Positions 45,927 to 54,745 of a stretch of DNA of 64,000 nt are shown one piece after another (the first letter of the stretch is position 1; each line of letters opens with the position of its first letter). The notes under the pieces were generated by a model. It was not told the DNA's origin and searched no databases. It saw only the letters and a list, made by a program, of their open reading frames with translations. Both the position numbers and the translations under genes were made by a program. This stretch comes from Pseudomonas sp. ACN8 (GTDB taxonomy: Bacteria > Pseudomonadota > Gammaproteobacteria > Pseudomonadales > Pseudomonadaceae): the NCBI RefSeq assembly GCF_002303925.1, contig NZ_MRCS01000006.1:94941-158940 (forward strand), written 5' to 3'.

Positions 45927-46919
45927 ATGGCGCAGCGGTACGATGCACGGGGCAACATCTACATCGTGGTAGCGCCCGAAGAACTGCGCCGCCAGGGCAT
46001 TGACCTGCCCGATCAGGCCAGCCAGGCAGCGCAAACCCTCGAAGCCTGGGCGATGGCGGCGGTCGAGGCTTGCTGCAGCTGGGCGCCAGGTACCCAACCG
46101 TCCGGCAGCAAGGATCATCGCAGCGACGGTTTGCTGGTCGGACCGTTTCAGTCCTCGTCACCCTTTGATCTGTTGATCGTCAACACCGACGGCACCCTGG
46201 CCGAACGCAGCGGCAACGGGCTGACGATTTTTTCCCAGGCCCTCAGCGATCAAGGGTTGTTACCGCAGAACGAAGCTTGTCTGCTCAGGGTTCACCACGA
46301 CAAGGCTGATACGCCTTCGCCAGGGCAGACTTCAGTGAAAGCCGCTCAAGTCGAGGGCGTGCAGGGTTTCTGGCTTGACCTTGGCCAGCCCGGGTTCGGA
46401 CCGACGGCAGTCAGTGCAGTCGGCGTTGAAACGGTGCTGTTGAATGGCCGCGAACTCAGCCATGTTGTGCAATTGTCGGCACTCAATGACCCATGGTCGC
46501 GCAGCCAGTTCGTGCGGGTCGGCAATCCCCATTGCGTGACGCTGGTGGACAGTGCCGAGGACCTGCCGAGCAACGAGCAGATGCGCGAGCCGGCGTTGGG
46601 TGAGGGGCTGACGCGAATCGCCTACGCCATGCCGATGGGTGCAGGCAAACCTTGTCCGGCGGGAATCAATCTGCAATGGGCTATGCGCGTGTCCGAAGGG
46701 CACATCGCCGCGCGGGTATTCGAGCGCGGCGAGGGGCCGACGGCGTCGTCGGGGACCAGTGCAAGTGCAGTGGCCTGTGCGGCGTGGTGGGTGGGTTGGG
46801 TGACTGCCGGGGAAGTGAAGGTGACGATGCCGGGTGGCACGGCGCCGATCTTGCTGGAGGAAGAGCTGGGGGAGTTGAGTCGGGTCAGCCTGTTTGGTAC
46901 GGCTCGATTGATCGAGTGA
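45927..46919 (+). CDS. Diaminopimelate epimerase-like protein with both active-site cysteines replaced by serine
   Basis: This 330-residue protein has the DapF fold markers. NTDGTLAERSGNGL corresponds to the NADGSxAEMCGNG motif, and FERGEGPTASSGTSASA to the YERGxGxTxACGTG motif. In both places the catalytic cysteine is serine (S95 and S275). A normal two-base cysteine epimerase mechanism is therefore unlikely; related serine-containing members act as hydratases or isomerases or have lost activity. The start has a strong ACGGAGGGCGCC site. It stands alone, divergent from the MFS transporter gene by 164 bp. Confidence 0.85.
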   Translation: MAQRYDARGNIYIVVAPEELRRQGIDLPDQASQAAQTLEAWAMAAVEACCSWAPGTQPSGSKDHRSDGLLVGPFQSSSPFDLLIVNTDGTLAERSGNGLTIFSQALSDQGLLPQNEACLLRVHHDKADTPSPGQTSVKAAQVEGVQGFWLDLGQPGFGPTAVSAVGVETVLLNGRELSHVVQLSALNDPWSRSQFVRVGNPHCVTLVDSAEDLPSNEQMREPALGEGLTRIAYAMPMGAGKPCPAGINLQWAMRVSEGHIAARVFERGEGPTASSGTSASAVACAAWWVGWVTAGEVKVTMPGGTAPILLEEELGELSRVSLFGTARLIE

Positions 46920-46930
46920 AGCTGATATCG

Positions 46931-47010
46931 CCATCGCGAGCAGGCTCGCTCCTACAGTGGTTTTATGTCGTTCACAAAACCTGTAGGAGCGAGCCTGCTC
47001 GCGATGGGGC
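46931..47010. repeat. REP pair (REPIN-like)
   Basis: A minus arm CCATCGCGAGCAGGCTCGCTCCTACAG precedes a plus arm CTGTAGGAGCGAGCCTGCTCGCGATGGGG, in the convergent gap between the DapF-like gene and codA. Confidence 0.88.
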
Positions 47011-47030
47011 CAATCCGGTCAACGCAAATT

Positions 47031-48275
47031 TCAGCTCAGCCCACTGAACTCCACCACCGGCATCGTCCGCTTCATCAACACCTTGCCCTCACGCACCGAG
47101 TACAGCGGCAACCCCTGGCTGCGGATCATTTCGTAATCACTTTCCGCCGACAGAATCAGCAGGTTCGCCGGCCGCCCGCGCTCCAGGCCGTAGCGATCGC
47201 CGAGGTTCATGGCTTTGGCGCTATTGTCCGTCACCAGGTCCAGCGCACTTTGCAGGTTGCGATAACCGAGCATGTGGCAGATGTGCAGACCGGCTTCGAG
47301 CACCCGCAGAATGTTGCCGTTGCCCAGCGGATACCACGGATCGACGATGGAGTCCTGCCCGAAGCACACGTTCATGCCCGCTTCCAGCAACTCGTTGACC
47401 CGGGTCACGCCCCGGCGTTTCGGGAAACTGTCGAAGCGACCTTGCAGGTGGATGCTTTCAGTGGGGCAGGAGACAAAACTGATCCCCGAATGCCCGAGCA
47501 AGCGAAAGAGTTTGGCGCAGTAAGCGTTGTCGTAGGAGCCCATGGCCGTGGTGTGGCTGGCCGTGACCCGCGAACCCATGTCGCGGCTGCGGGCCTCTTC
47601 GGCGAGCACTTCGAGAAAGCGTGAATGCGGGTCGTCGGTTTCGTCGCAATGCACGTCCACCAGGCAACCGCTGCGTTCGGCCAGGTCCATCAGGAACTTC
47701 ACCGAGCTGACGCCCTGGTCGCGGGTGTACTCGAAATGTGGAATGCCACCCACCACATCCGCGCCCATGCGGATGGCTTCTTCCATCAATTCGCGGCCAT
47801 TGTGGTAGGACTCGATGCCTTCCTGGGGAAAGGCGACGATTTGCAGGTCGACCAGGTGCCGGCTCTCCTGGCGCACTTCGAGCATCGCCTTGAGCGCGGT
47901 CAGTTGCGGGTCGGTGACGTCGACGTGGGTGCGCACATGCTGGATGCCGTGGGCGGCGAGGGTCTGGATGGTTTTCTTCGCCCGGGCCTTGGTGTCTTCG
48001 TGGGTGATGGTCGCCTTGCGTTCGCCCCAGCACTCGATGCCTTCGAACAGCGTGCCGCTCATGTTCCAGCGCGGCTCGCCGGCGGTCAGGGTGGCGTCGA
48101 GGTGGATGTGCGGCTCGACAAAGGGTGGCACCACCAGATTGCCGCCGGCATCCAGATCGTCAGGGCCCAGGGTCCGGGCTTCGGTCTGGCGGCCGATGCT
48201 GCTGATCAGGCCGTTTTCCAGGTTCAACTCATGCAGGCCTTCCTGGTTGCGCAGACGGGCATTGATGATGTGCAT
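47031..48275 (-). CDS. codA: Cytosine deaminase
   Basis: This 414-residue metal-dependent amidohydrolase converts cytosine to uracil and ammonia. The ligands are visible as H56 and H58 (EPHIHLDAT), H209 with E212 (DVHCDETDD), the ASHTTAMGSYDNAY histidine and the aspartate in CFGQDSIVDPWYPLG. Agreement with E. coli CodA runs along the protein, including SGTLFEGIE and HVRTHVDVTD. The start at 48275 gives MHIINARL. No codB permease is next to it. Confidence 0.92.
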   Translation of the reverse strand: MHIINARLRNQEGLHELNLENGLISSIGRQTEARTLGPDDLDAGGNLVVPPFVEPHIHLDATLTAGEPRWNMSGTLFEGIECWGERKATITHEDTKARAKKTIQTLAAHGIQHVRTHVDVTDPQLTALKAMLEVRQESRHLVDLQIVAFPQEGIESYHNGRELMEEAIRMGADVVGGIPHFEYTRDQGVSSVKFLMDLAERSGCLVDVHCDETDDPHSRFLEVLAEEARSRDMGSRVTASHTTAMGSYDNAYCAKLFRLLGHSGISFVSCPTESIHLQGRFDSFPKRRGVTRVNELLEAGMNVCFGQDSIVDPWYPLGNGNILRVLEAGLHICHMLGYRNLQSALDLVTDNSAKAMNLGDRYGLERGRPANLLILSAESDYEMIRSQGLPLYSVREGKVLMKRTMPVVEFSGLS

Positions 48276-48352
48276 CGGGCGAGTCCTTTTCGTGAATCGT
48301 GTAGGCAATATCCTTACGTTAGCTCGCCTGTGGCGAATCCCGCCAGTTCAAA

Positions 48353-48443
48353 ATGTGGGAGCGAGCCTGCTCGCGAAGGCGGAGTGTCAGTCACCTTGGT
48401 GCTGAATGTGCCAGCGTCATCGCGAGCAGGCTCGCTCCCACAG
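48353..48443. repeat. REP pair (REPIN-like)
   Basis: A plus arm ATGTGGGAGCGAGCCTGCTCGCGAAGGCGG and a minus arm CATCGCGAGCAGGCTCGCTCCCACAG lie between codA and the hydrolase remnant. Confidence 0.88.
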
Positions 48444-48457
48444 GGGATTGGGTTTAT

Positions 48458-48598
48458 TCAGGAAGATTTCTGCAGTGGCAAAAACCGTAGCAGCGCAGCG
48501 ACTATGGCTTCAGGTGCATCTTCCTGAACCAGATGACCGGCGTTGGGTATCTGATGTCCGTTGAAGTCGAAGACCTGATCCAGTGGCCAGTCAGTCAT
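48458..48598 (-). pseudogene. Internally deleted alpha/beta-hydrolase remnant
   Basis: A 46-codon reading frame begins MTDWPLDQVFDFNG, the usual opening of pseudomonad alpha/beta hydrolases, and passes directly into HQIPNAGHLVQEDAPEAIVAALLRFL, their C-terminus with the catalytic histidine. About 230-250 central residues, including the nucleophile, are absent. The start keeps a ribosome site (AAGAGGACAAACCC). A clean in-frame fusion of both ends is better explained by one deletion than by slow decay. It cannot be an active hydrolase. Confidence 0.7.
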
Positions 48599-48644
48599 GG
48601 GTTTGTCCTCTTGGCGGGGGGAAGAGGCAAAAAGGATAGGCATA

Positions 48645-48678
48645 AAAAAACAGCCGATGAAGGCTGTTTTCTTTTTCT
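48645..48678. terminator. Intrinsic terminator downstream of queD
   Basis: AAAACAGCC-GATGAA-GGCTGTTTT is a perfect 9-bp stem with A and T runs on both sides, so it can act in both directions. It lies downstream of queD past a REP pair and just upstream of the hydrolase remnant. Confidence 0.85.
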
Positions 48679-48695
48679 CTGACAAAACGCTGTTC

Positions 48696-48789
48696 CCCTG
48701 TGGGAGCGAGCCTGCTCGCGATAGCGGTGGGTCAGGCACATTGATGTTGGATGTGCCGCCGTCATCGCGAGCAGGCTCGCTCCCACAGG
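48696..48789. repeat. REP pair (REPIN-like)
   Basis: A plus arm CTGTGGGAGCGAGCCTGCTCGCGATAGCGG and a minus arm CATCGCGAGCAGGCTCGCTCCCACAG lie between queD and its terminator. Confidence 0.88.
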
Positions 48790-48807
48790 TTATTTGTGTT
48801 GCCTGGC

Positions 48808-49164
48808 TTACTCGCCGCGATAGATGCAGCCGCTGGTGCAAGTCTCGTGGATACGGATCGCACTGAGCTCTGGCAGCAGAGGCTTCATTTCCTGCCAGAT
48901 AAACTTGGCCAGCACTTCGCTGGTCGGGTTTTCCAGGCCGGGAATGTCGTTCAGGTAGTTGTGGTCCAGGCGCTCGTACAGCGGCTTGAAGATCGCCTTG
49001 ATTTCCGAGAAGTCGCGGATCCAGCCGGTGTGCGGGTCGAGGTCGCCGCTCAGGTGGATGGCCACTTTGAACGAGTGACCGTGCAGGCGCCCGCACTTGT
49101 GGCCGTCCGGTACGTGGGGCAGGCGGTGGGCGGATTCGAAAGTAAATTCCTTGAAGATTTCCAC
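48808..49164 (-). CDS. queD: 6-carboxy-5,6,7,8-tetrahydropterin synthase QueD
   Basis: This 118-residue enzyme makes 6-carboxytetrahydropterin for queuosine and related 7-deazaguanines. The zinc ligands are H13 (ESAHRLP), H28 and H30 (LHGHSF), and the catalytic cysteine is C24 (HKCGRLHGH). The E in [13 protein letters not shown] is conserved. It stands alone between REP sequence and the patatin-like gene, in a neighbourhood like PA2666. Confidence 0.94.
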   Translation of the reverse strand: MEIFKEFTFESAHRLPHVPDGHKCGRLHGHSFKVAIHLSGDLDPHTGWIRDFSEIKAIFKPLYERLDHNYLNDIPGLENPTSEVLAKFIWQEMKPLLPELSAIRIHETCTSGCIYRGE

Positions 49165-49239
49165 AGTGTTTTCAGCTCTGTTCAGGTGGCGTTCGCCGCA
49201 GCGATTCGGGCAGGCGGCGAGTTTACCAGTTTGTCCTGA

Positions 49240-50319
49240 CTAAAGGGTCAGCAAGCGCTCGCCGAGGCGACCGTTGGCGGCCAGTTCGAGGAATTCGTCC
49301 CCCAGGCGGCGGCTTTCGTTCATGGTCGTGCGCCAGTATTTCTGCCGGCTCGGGGCATCGCCCATGAAGCGCTTGAAATCGTTACGGTCCGGCAGTTTGC
49401 CGTGGGGCAGGCGCGCCAGGTATTCCTTCGAGGGCGCCAGCAACAGCACATTCTGCAAGCGAGCCGGGCAGGCGCGGCGCCATGGCAGGGTCTTGTCGAA
49501 CCAGCCGGGGATCACCCGGTCGGTGAAGTGCGGGTAGAGCACGATGTCATTGCCGCTGTAGGGCAGGTCCAGGTGGTAATCCAGCAGACCGCCGTCGCGG
49601 AAGGTCCCGGCGCCGGCGCCCGGCAGGTCGCGCACGCCCTCCATCACCATCGGGATCGAGCCCGAAGCCAGCAGGGCCTGGCGCAAATTGCCGGTATTGA
49701 GGGCGACGAAGCGCGACGGGAAGTCCGTCAAGGCATTGACCGGCGGCGCCAGGCGCGGGTCGTGGATGATCAGGCGTTCGAAGTGCCGTGCCAACCGTGC
49801 CCGGCCACGCAGGTTGTCGGCGATGACCGATGACAGGCCCAGCCCGAGGCGGCCGCGATGATCGTCGGCCAGCAGACCGTGGCTTTTGACCACCATGATG
49901 TTCAGGCGGTAATGGTTGTTGCCGAGGATCGAGGCATCGCGACCGTCGAGCAGGTCATTGAGCATGCGCTGTGAGCTCTGGCTGATCTGCGCCATGGTCA
50001 CGCCCTTGGCGAAGTGTTGCTCGGTGTACAGTTGCCCGAGACGCCGGATGCCCTCGGCGGCGTCCGGCAGGCAGGCGCTGGCGAAGCGCCAGGAACCCAC
50101 CGATGCGCCAATCAGCGAGCGTTCCCGCGGTGCCGCCGGCAGCCACTCGCCGAACAGCGCCAGGTCCAGACCCTGAATCCCCAGCGCCTTCGGACCGCCG
50201 GCCGCGCCAGGCAGGGTGCCGACGTCGGCGGCGTTCAGGCCGTTGGCGCGGATGTGCGCAATGGCGCGCGGACCGGCCTTGAGGGTCAGGGAAGGGAACT
50301 TGATGTGGATGGCGGTCAT
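49240..50319 (-). CDS. Patatin-like phospholipase family protein
   Basis: This 359-residue protein has the patatin elements. The glycine-rich oxyanion stretch is GAAGGPKALGIQG (about 38-50), the nucleophile elbow is GASVG with S73, and the catalytic aspartate is in FRDGGLLDYH. It likely hydrolyses a lipid ester in the cytoplasm, since no signal peptide is visible. The start follows AGAGCGCA. Its function in the cell is not known. Confidence 0.85.
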   Translation of the reverse strand: MTAIHIKFPSLTLKAGPRAIAHIRANGLNAADVGTLPGAAGGPKALGIQGLDLALFGEWLPAAPRERSLIGASVGSWRFASACLPDAAEGIRRLGQLYTEQHFAKGVTMAQISQSSQRMLNDLLDGRDASILGNNHYRLNIMVVKSHGLLADDHRGRLGLGLSSVIADNLRGRARLARHFERLIIHDPRLAPPVNALTDFPSRFVALNTGNLRQALLASGSIPMVMEGVRDLPGAGAGTFRDGGLLDYHLDLPYSGNDIVLYPHFTDRVIPGWFDKTLPWRRACPARLQNVLLLAPSKEYLARLPHGKLPDRNDFKRFMGDAPSRQKYWRTTMNESRRLGDEFLELAANGRLGERLLTL

Positions 50320-50352
50320 TGCGCTCTCGATGTATGGCCAGCGGACAGATTA

Positions 50353-50442
50353 TGTGGGAGCGAGCCTGCTCGCGAAAGCAGTGTGTCAGTCACCGCTGAG
50401 TTGGGTGTACCGCCGCCTTCGCGAGCAGGCTCGCTCCCACAG
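50353..50442. repeat. REP pair (REPIN-like)
   Basis: A plus arm ATGTGGGAGCGAGCCTGCTCGCGAAAGC and a minus arm CTTCGCGAGCAGGCTCGCTCCCACAG lie at the start of the 323-bp gap before the PepSY gene. Confidence 0.88.
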
Positions 50443-50467
50443 AGGGGGGGTGTTGTCGATGATGGCA

Positions 50468-50484
50468 ATTCAGTTTCAATTAAG
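50468..50484. promoter_or_regulatory. Candidate BqsR/PmrA-type response regulator box
   Basis: TTCAG-TTTCAA-TTAAG at 50469-50484 is a tandem half-site with six bases between. It differs at one base from the TTAAG-N6-TTAAG box reported for BqsR, and another TTCAG follows at once. It lies about 160 bp upstream of the PepSY gene that heads the two-component operon. The rest of the gap (to 50642) shows no gene. Confidence 0.5.
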
Positions 50485-50642
50485 TTCAGCGGGTTAGGGT
50501 GGCTCGCCTGGACCCCCGACGCAACGCTGGGATAGCGCATCGCTGGTACCATTGTGGCTTTCGAGAAGCTCACACCACTGGCACTGGGCATGGAATTAGA
50601 CCCGGTCAGCGGGCAGTGACTCAAGGATCATCAGGATTGGTA

Positions 50643-50963
50643 ATGAAGGTGTTTCTACTCAATCGATGTTGCGCACGCAGGATGGCGCTGCTGCTTCTGG
50701 CATTTTGCTCGGCAGTGATGGCCCGCGACCTGGATCAGGATGAAGCCCTGCGCCTGCGTCAACAGGGCGTGATCCTGCCGCTGGAGCAACTGCTGCAGCA
50801 GGCGATGGATCGCTACCCCGGCGCGAAACTGCTGGAAGCCGAGCTCGAAGAGAAGCACAACATCTACCTTTATGATGTCGAGTTGCTGACCCCCGAAGGC
50901 GTGGTCCGTGAGCTGCACATCGATGCGACTGACGGCCGATTATTGAAAGACGAGGAAGACTGA
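50643..50963 (+). CDS. Exported PepSY-domain protein
   Basis: This 106-residue protein has a signal peptide (MALLLLAFCSAVMA then RDLDQDEA) and one PepSY domain with the pattern LLEAELEEKHNIYLYDVELLTPEG and DATDGRLLKDEED. It is 3 bp before the response regulator gene, so it forms an operon with it. Small PepSY proteins often modulate the sensor or bind metals in the periplasm. The start at 50643 follows AGGATTGGTA. Confidence 0.9.
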   Translation: MKVFLLNRCCARRMALLLLAFCSAVMARDLDQDEALRLRQQGVILPLEQLLQQAMDRYPGAKLLEAELEEKHNIYLYDVELLTPEGVVRELHIDATDGRLLKDEED

Positions 50964-50966
50964 TCC

Positions 50967-51635
50967 ATGCGTTTGCTCCTGGTGGAAGACCATGTGCCCC
51001 TGGCCGATGAACTGCTGGCCGGCCTCAATCGCCAAGGGTATGCGGTGGACTGGCTGGCCGACGGTCGCGATGCGGTGTATCAGGGCAGCACCGAGCCTTA
51101 TGACCTGATCATCCTCGACCTCGGTTTGCCGGGCGTGCCGGGACTTGAGGTGCTGGCACAATGGCGGGCGGCGGGGCTGGCCACGCCGGTGCTGATCCTG
51201 ACGGCCCGGGACTCCTGGGCCGAACGCATCGAGGGCCTCAAGGCCGGCGCCGACGATTACCTGACCAAGCCATTCCACCCCGAAGAGCTGTTTTTGCGCA
51301 TCCAGGCGTTGTTGCGCCGCTCCCATGGCCAGGTCAACCAGCCAACGCTCAAGGCCGCCGGGCTGCATCTGGACGAAGGTCGCCAGTGCGTTGTGCGCGA
51401 CGGTGCCGACATTCAGCTCACCGCAGCGGAGTTTCGCCTGTTGCGTTATTTCATGCTGCACCCCGAGCAGATCCTCTCCAAGGGCCATCTCGCCGAACAC
51501 CTCTACGACGGTGAAACCGAGCGCGACTCCAATGTGCTGGAAGTCCACGTCAACCACTTGCGCCGCAAGCTCGGCAAAAGCGTGATTGAAACCCGTCGCG
51601 GCCAGGGTTACCTGTTCGGCGGGCAAGCCCGGTGA
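50967..51635 (+). CDS. OmpR-family response regulator, BqsR/CarR-like
   Basis: This 222-residue regulator has a receiver domain with D51 ([10 protein letters not shown]), the acidic pair ED at residues 7-8 and K in YLTKPF, and a C-terminal winged helix ([26 protein letters not shown]). The gene order PepSY-regulator-kinase and the nearby candidate box suggest BqsR (CarR), the Fe(II)/calcium responsive regulator of P. aeruginosa. This orthology is inferred from memory. It overlaps the kinase start by 4 bp. Confidence 0.92.
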   Translation: MRLLLVEDHVPLADELLAGLNRQGYAVDWLADGRDAVYQGSTEPYDLIILDLGLPGVPGLEVLAQWRAAGLATPVLILTARDSWAERIEGLKAGADDYLTKPFHPEELFLRIQALLRRSHGQVNQPTLKAAGLHLDEGRQCVVRDGADIQLTAAEFRLLRYFMLHPEQILSKGHLAEHLYDGETERDSNVLEVHVNHLRRKLGKSVIETRRGQGYLFGGQAR

Positions 51636-52948
51636 AATCGATTCAGCGCCGCTTGAGCCTGGGCCTGATCAGCGTGATGGTGGTCGTTGGCCTGGTGCTG
51701 GCGCAAACCAGCCTGTGGCTGTTCGAAATGGGGTTGCAGCGCTACCTGGAAGCCGGGTTGCGCAATGACAGCGAGAACCTGCTGGCGGCACTGGTGCGCG
51801 GGCCGCAAGGCTTGCAACTGGATGAGCGACGCCTGTCACCGGCCTACCAGCGGCCGTTTTCCGGGCATTATTTCCGCATTGATTTCGTCGACGGCCACTG
51901 GCGTTCCCGTTCCCTATGGGATCAGGAACTGCCGGTGCTCGATCACCCCGGCCTGCACGGCAACCTGCAACTGGGGCCGGAGGGGCAACAGTTACTGGTG
52001 CTGCGCACGGACTATCGACGTTCGGGGGTGCCGATCTCCATCAGCGTCGCCGAGGACTACACGCCAATTCGCGAGAGCTTCCGGCGCATGCAACAGCTCG
52101 GGTTCGGCCTGGGTTTGACAGCGCTGTTGCTGATTCTGCTGCTGCAACGGATTACCGTGCGCCGGGCCTTGCGTCCGCTGGAGCAGGCCCGCGAGCAGAT
52201 CGCGCAGTTGCAACAGGGCCAGCGCTCGCAACTCGATGATCAGGTGCCGGTGGAGCTGGAGCCACTGGTGGCGCAGATCAACCATCTGCTGGCCCACACC
52301 GAGGACAGCCTCAAGCGCTCGCGCAATGCCCTGGGCAACCTCGGCCACGCCTTGAAAACCCCGCTGGCGGTGCTGTTGAGCCTGGCTTCAAGCGAGCAAC
52401 TCGACGCGCATCCGCAACTGCGCAAGACCCTCAAGGAACAACTGCAACAGGTCGAGCAACGGCTCAATCGGGAACTCAATCGTGCGCGGTTGTCCGGCGA
52501 TGCCTTACCGGGCGCACTGTTTGATTGCGATGCCGAACTCCCCGGATTGCTGGCCACCCTGAACATGATCCATGGCGAACACCTGGCGCTGAGTTACCGC
52601 GCACCCACCGGCCTGCAATTGCCCTGGGATCGTGAGGACTTGCTGGAACTGTTGGGCAATCTGCTGGATAACGCCTGCAAATGGGCGGATGCCGAGGTTC
52701 GCCTGACCGTGGCCGAGAATGCAGAGGGCTTTGAACTCAGCGTGGAAGACGACGGCCCGGGCATTCCCGAAAAGCGTCGCGATCAGGTGTTCGGTCGAGG
52801 GACGCGGCTGGATGAGCAAACCCATGGGCATGGTTTGGGGCTGGGTATCGTGCGCGACATCGTCGACAGCTGGGGCGGCAAACTGTCGTTGCTCGAAAGC
52901 GAGTGGGGCGGGCTGATGGTCGTCATCGAGTTGCCAAAACACACTTGA
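51632..52948 (+). CDS. Sensor histidine kinase, BqsS/CarS-like
   Basis: This 438-residue kinase starts with GTG at an ATGA-type overlap with the regulator. There are two membrane segments (about 10-30 and 155-175) with a short periplasmic domain of about 125 residues between. A HAMP-like region follows, then the H-box GHALKTPL with H239, as in the PhoQ-like group, and a HATPase domain ([23 protein letters not shown]). In this protein I find no RExxE in the periplasmic part, the motif reported for Fe(II) sensing by BqsS. It is probably a metal or cation sensor. Confidence 0.9.
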   Translation: MKSIQRRLSLGLISVMVVVGLVLAQTSLWLFEMGLQRYLEAGLRNDSENLLAALVRGPQGLQLDERRLSPAYQRPFSGHYFRIDFVDGHWRSRSLWDQELPVLDHPGLHGNLQLGPEGQQLLVLRTDYRRSGVPISISVAEDYTPIRESFRRMQQLGFGLGLTALLLILLLQRITVRRALRPLEQAREQIAQLQQGQRSQLDDQVPVELEPLVAQINHLLAHTEDSLKRSRNALGNLGHALKTPLAVLLSLASSEQLDAHPQLRKTLKEQLQQVEQRLNRELNRARLSGDALPGALFDCDAELPGLLATLNMIHGEHLALSYRAPTGLQLPWDREDLLELLGNLLDNACKWADAEVRLTVAENAEGFELSVEDDGPGIPEKRRDQVFGRGTRLDEQTHGHGLGLGIVRDIVDSWGGKLSLLESEWGGLMVVIELPKHT

Positions 52949-52963
52949 AGCCACACCAGGAAC

Positions 52964-53057
52964 CCTGTGGGAGCGAGCCTGCTCGCGATGAGGCCATGTC
53001 AGTCAACATTAACTGTGGCTGACACACCGCTATCGCGAGCAGGCTCGCTCCTACAGG
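52964..53057. repeat. REP pair (REPIN-like)
   Basis: A plus arm CTGTGGGAGCGAGCCTGCTCGCGATGAGG and a minus arm TATCGCGAGCAGGCTCGCTCCTACAG lie in the convergent gap after the kinase. Confidence 0.88.
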
Positions 53058-53068
53058 GACGGCGCCGG

Positions 53069-54745
53069 TCAGGTGTGATGAATCTCCCGATCCTTGGTTT
53101 CCGGCATGAAGAAGATACCCAGCACCGCCGTCATCACCGCGATGACAATCGGATACCACAGCCCGTAGTAGATATCCCCCGTGGCCGCCACCATGGCAAA
53201 CGCCACCGTCGGCAGGAAGCCACCGAACCAGCCATTGCCGATGTGATAGGGCAGCGACATGGAGGTGTAGCGGATGCGTGCCGGGAACAGTTCCACCAGC
53301 CAGGCGGCAATCGGCCCGTAGACCATGGTCACGTAGATCACCAGGATCGTCAGCAGCAGCAACACCATCGGGTAGTTGGTCTTGGCCGGGTCGGCCTTTT
53401 CGGGGTAGCCGGCGTCCTTGAGGGCGGTGACCAGGGTGGCGGTAAAGGCGTCGTTTTTGGCCTTGAAGTCGGCGGCCGGCATGCCGGTGCCCTCGAAGCT
53501 TTCGATCACTTTTTCGCCAATGCGCACCTGCGCAACGGCGCCCGGCTCGGCGTTCTCGTTCTTGTAGGGGATGGCCTTTTTGGCCAGCACGGTCTTCGCC
53601 AGGTCACAGGAACTGGTGAATTTGGCCTTGCCCACCGGGTCGAACTGGAACGAACACTGGGCGGGATTGGCGATGACCGTGACCGGATTCTTCTCCTGCG
53701 CAATGAACACGTCGGGGTTACCGTATTGGGTCAACGCATGGAAGATCGGGAAATAGGTCACGGCCGCAAGGATGCAGCCAGCCATGATGATGCCCTTGCG
53801 CCCGATGCGGTCGGACAGGCTGCCGAAAATGACGAAGAACGGCGTACCGATCAGCAGCGAGCCGGCAATCAGCAGGTTGGCGGTCTGTGGGTCGATCTTC
53901 AGCGTCTGCAACAGGAAGAACAGCGCATAGAATTGCCCGGTGTACCAGACCACCGCCTGACCGGCGGTACCGCCGAGCAGGGCCATGATCACGATCTTGA
54001 GATTGCCCCAACGGGCGAAGGACTCGGTCAACGGTGCCTTGGAGGACTTGCCTTCGGCTTTCATTTTCTGGAACACCGGCGACTCGCTGAGCTGCAGGCG
54101 GATGTACACCGAGACGATCAACAACAGGATCGACAGCAGGAACGGAATCCGCCAGCCCCAGGCCTCGAAGGCTTCGGTGCCCAAAGCGGTACGGCAGGCG
54201 AGGATCACCAGCAGCGAAAGAAACAGGCCGAGGGTGGCTGTGGTCTGGATCCACGAGGTGAAGAAGCCGCGTTTGCCCTTGGGTGCATGTTCGGCCACGT
54301 AGGTCGCGGCGCCGCCGTACTCACCGCCCAGCGCCAGGCCTTGCAACAGGCGCAGGCTGATCAGAATGATCGGCGCGGCCACGCCGATGGTCGCATAGCC
54401 GGGCAGCAAACCCACCACGGCCGTGGAAATACCCATGATCACGATGGTGATGAGGAACGTATGCTTGCGCCCGATCATATCGCCCAACCGACCGAACACG
54501 ATGGCGCCGAAGGGTCGCACGGCGAAGCCGGCGGCGAAGGCGAGCAGGGCGAAGATGAAGGAGGTCGTTTCGTTGACACCGGCGAAGAAGTGCTTGGCGA
54601 TGATCGCCGCGAGGGAGCCGTACAGGTAGAAGTCATACCATTCGAACACGGTGCCCAGGGACGAGGCGAAGATGACCTTGCGCTCCTCCCGGGTGAGCCC
54701 GCGGTTGGGCGTGCTGCCGGTGGCTGTAGTGTCGATTGTTGCCAT
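53069..54745 (-). CDS. MFS transporter, metabolite:H+ symporter (MHS) type, with long insertion
   Basis: This 558-residue protein has 12 hydrophobic segments and MHS signatures (FEWYDFYLYGSLAAI, GRLGDMIGRKHTF, GLALGGEYGGAATYVAE). Relatives carry organic acids or osmolytes. Between residues ~360 and ~465 there is a soluble stretch with two cysteines (NPAQCSF, SSCDLAKT). Its place before NYPMVLLLLTILV puts it in a loop that would face the periplasm. Typical MHS members are about 430-450 residues, so this is an insertion. The substrate is unknown. The start follows GGAGAATACTC. Confidence 0.9.
   Translation of the reverse strand: MATIDTTATGSTPNRGLTREERKVIFASSLGTVFEWYDFYLYGSLAAIIAKHFFAGVNETTSFIFALLAFAAGFAVRPFGAIVFGRLGDMIGRKHTFLITIVIMGISTAVVGLLPGYATIGVAAPIILISLRLLQGLALGGEYGGAATYVAEHAPKGKRGFFTSWIQTTATLGLFLSLLVILACRTALGTEAFEAWGWRIPFLLSILLLIVSVYIRLQLSESPVFQKMKAEGKSSKAPLTESFARWGNLKIVIMALLGGTAGQAVVWYTGQFYALFFLLQTLKIDPQTANLLIAGSLLIGTPFFVIFGSLSDRIGRKGIIMAGCILAAVTYFPIFHALTQYGNPDVFIAQEKNPVTVIANPAQCSFQFDPVGKAKFTSSCDLAKTVLAKKAIPYKNENAEPGAVAQVRIGEKVIESFEGTGMPAADFKAKNDAFTATLVTALKDAGYPEKADPAKTNYPMVLLLLTILVIYVTMVYGPIAAWLVELFPARIRYTSMSLPYHIGNGWFGGFLPTVAFAMVAATGDIYYGLWYPIVIAVMTAVLGIFFMPETKDREIHHT

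Noticed and set aside
48458..49096. 212-codon open frame spanning queD and a REP pair
   Set aside because: Most of it is antisense or REP sequence. Only the last 46 codons resemble a protein family, so only those were kept as a hydrolase remnant.
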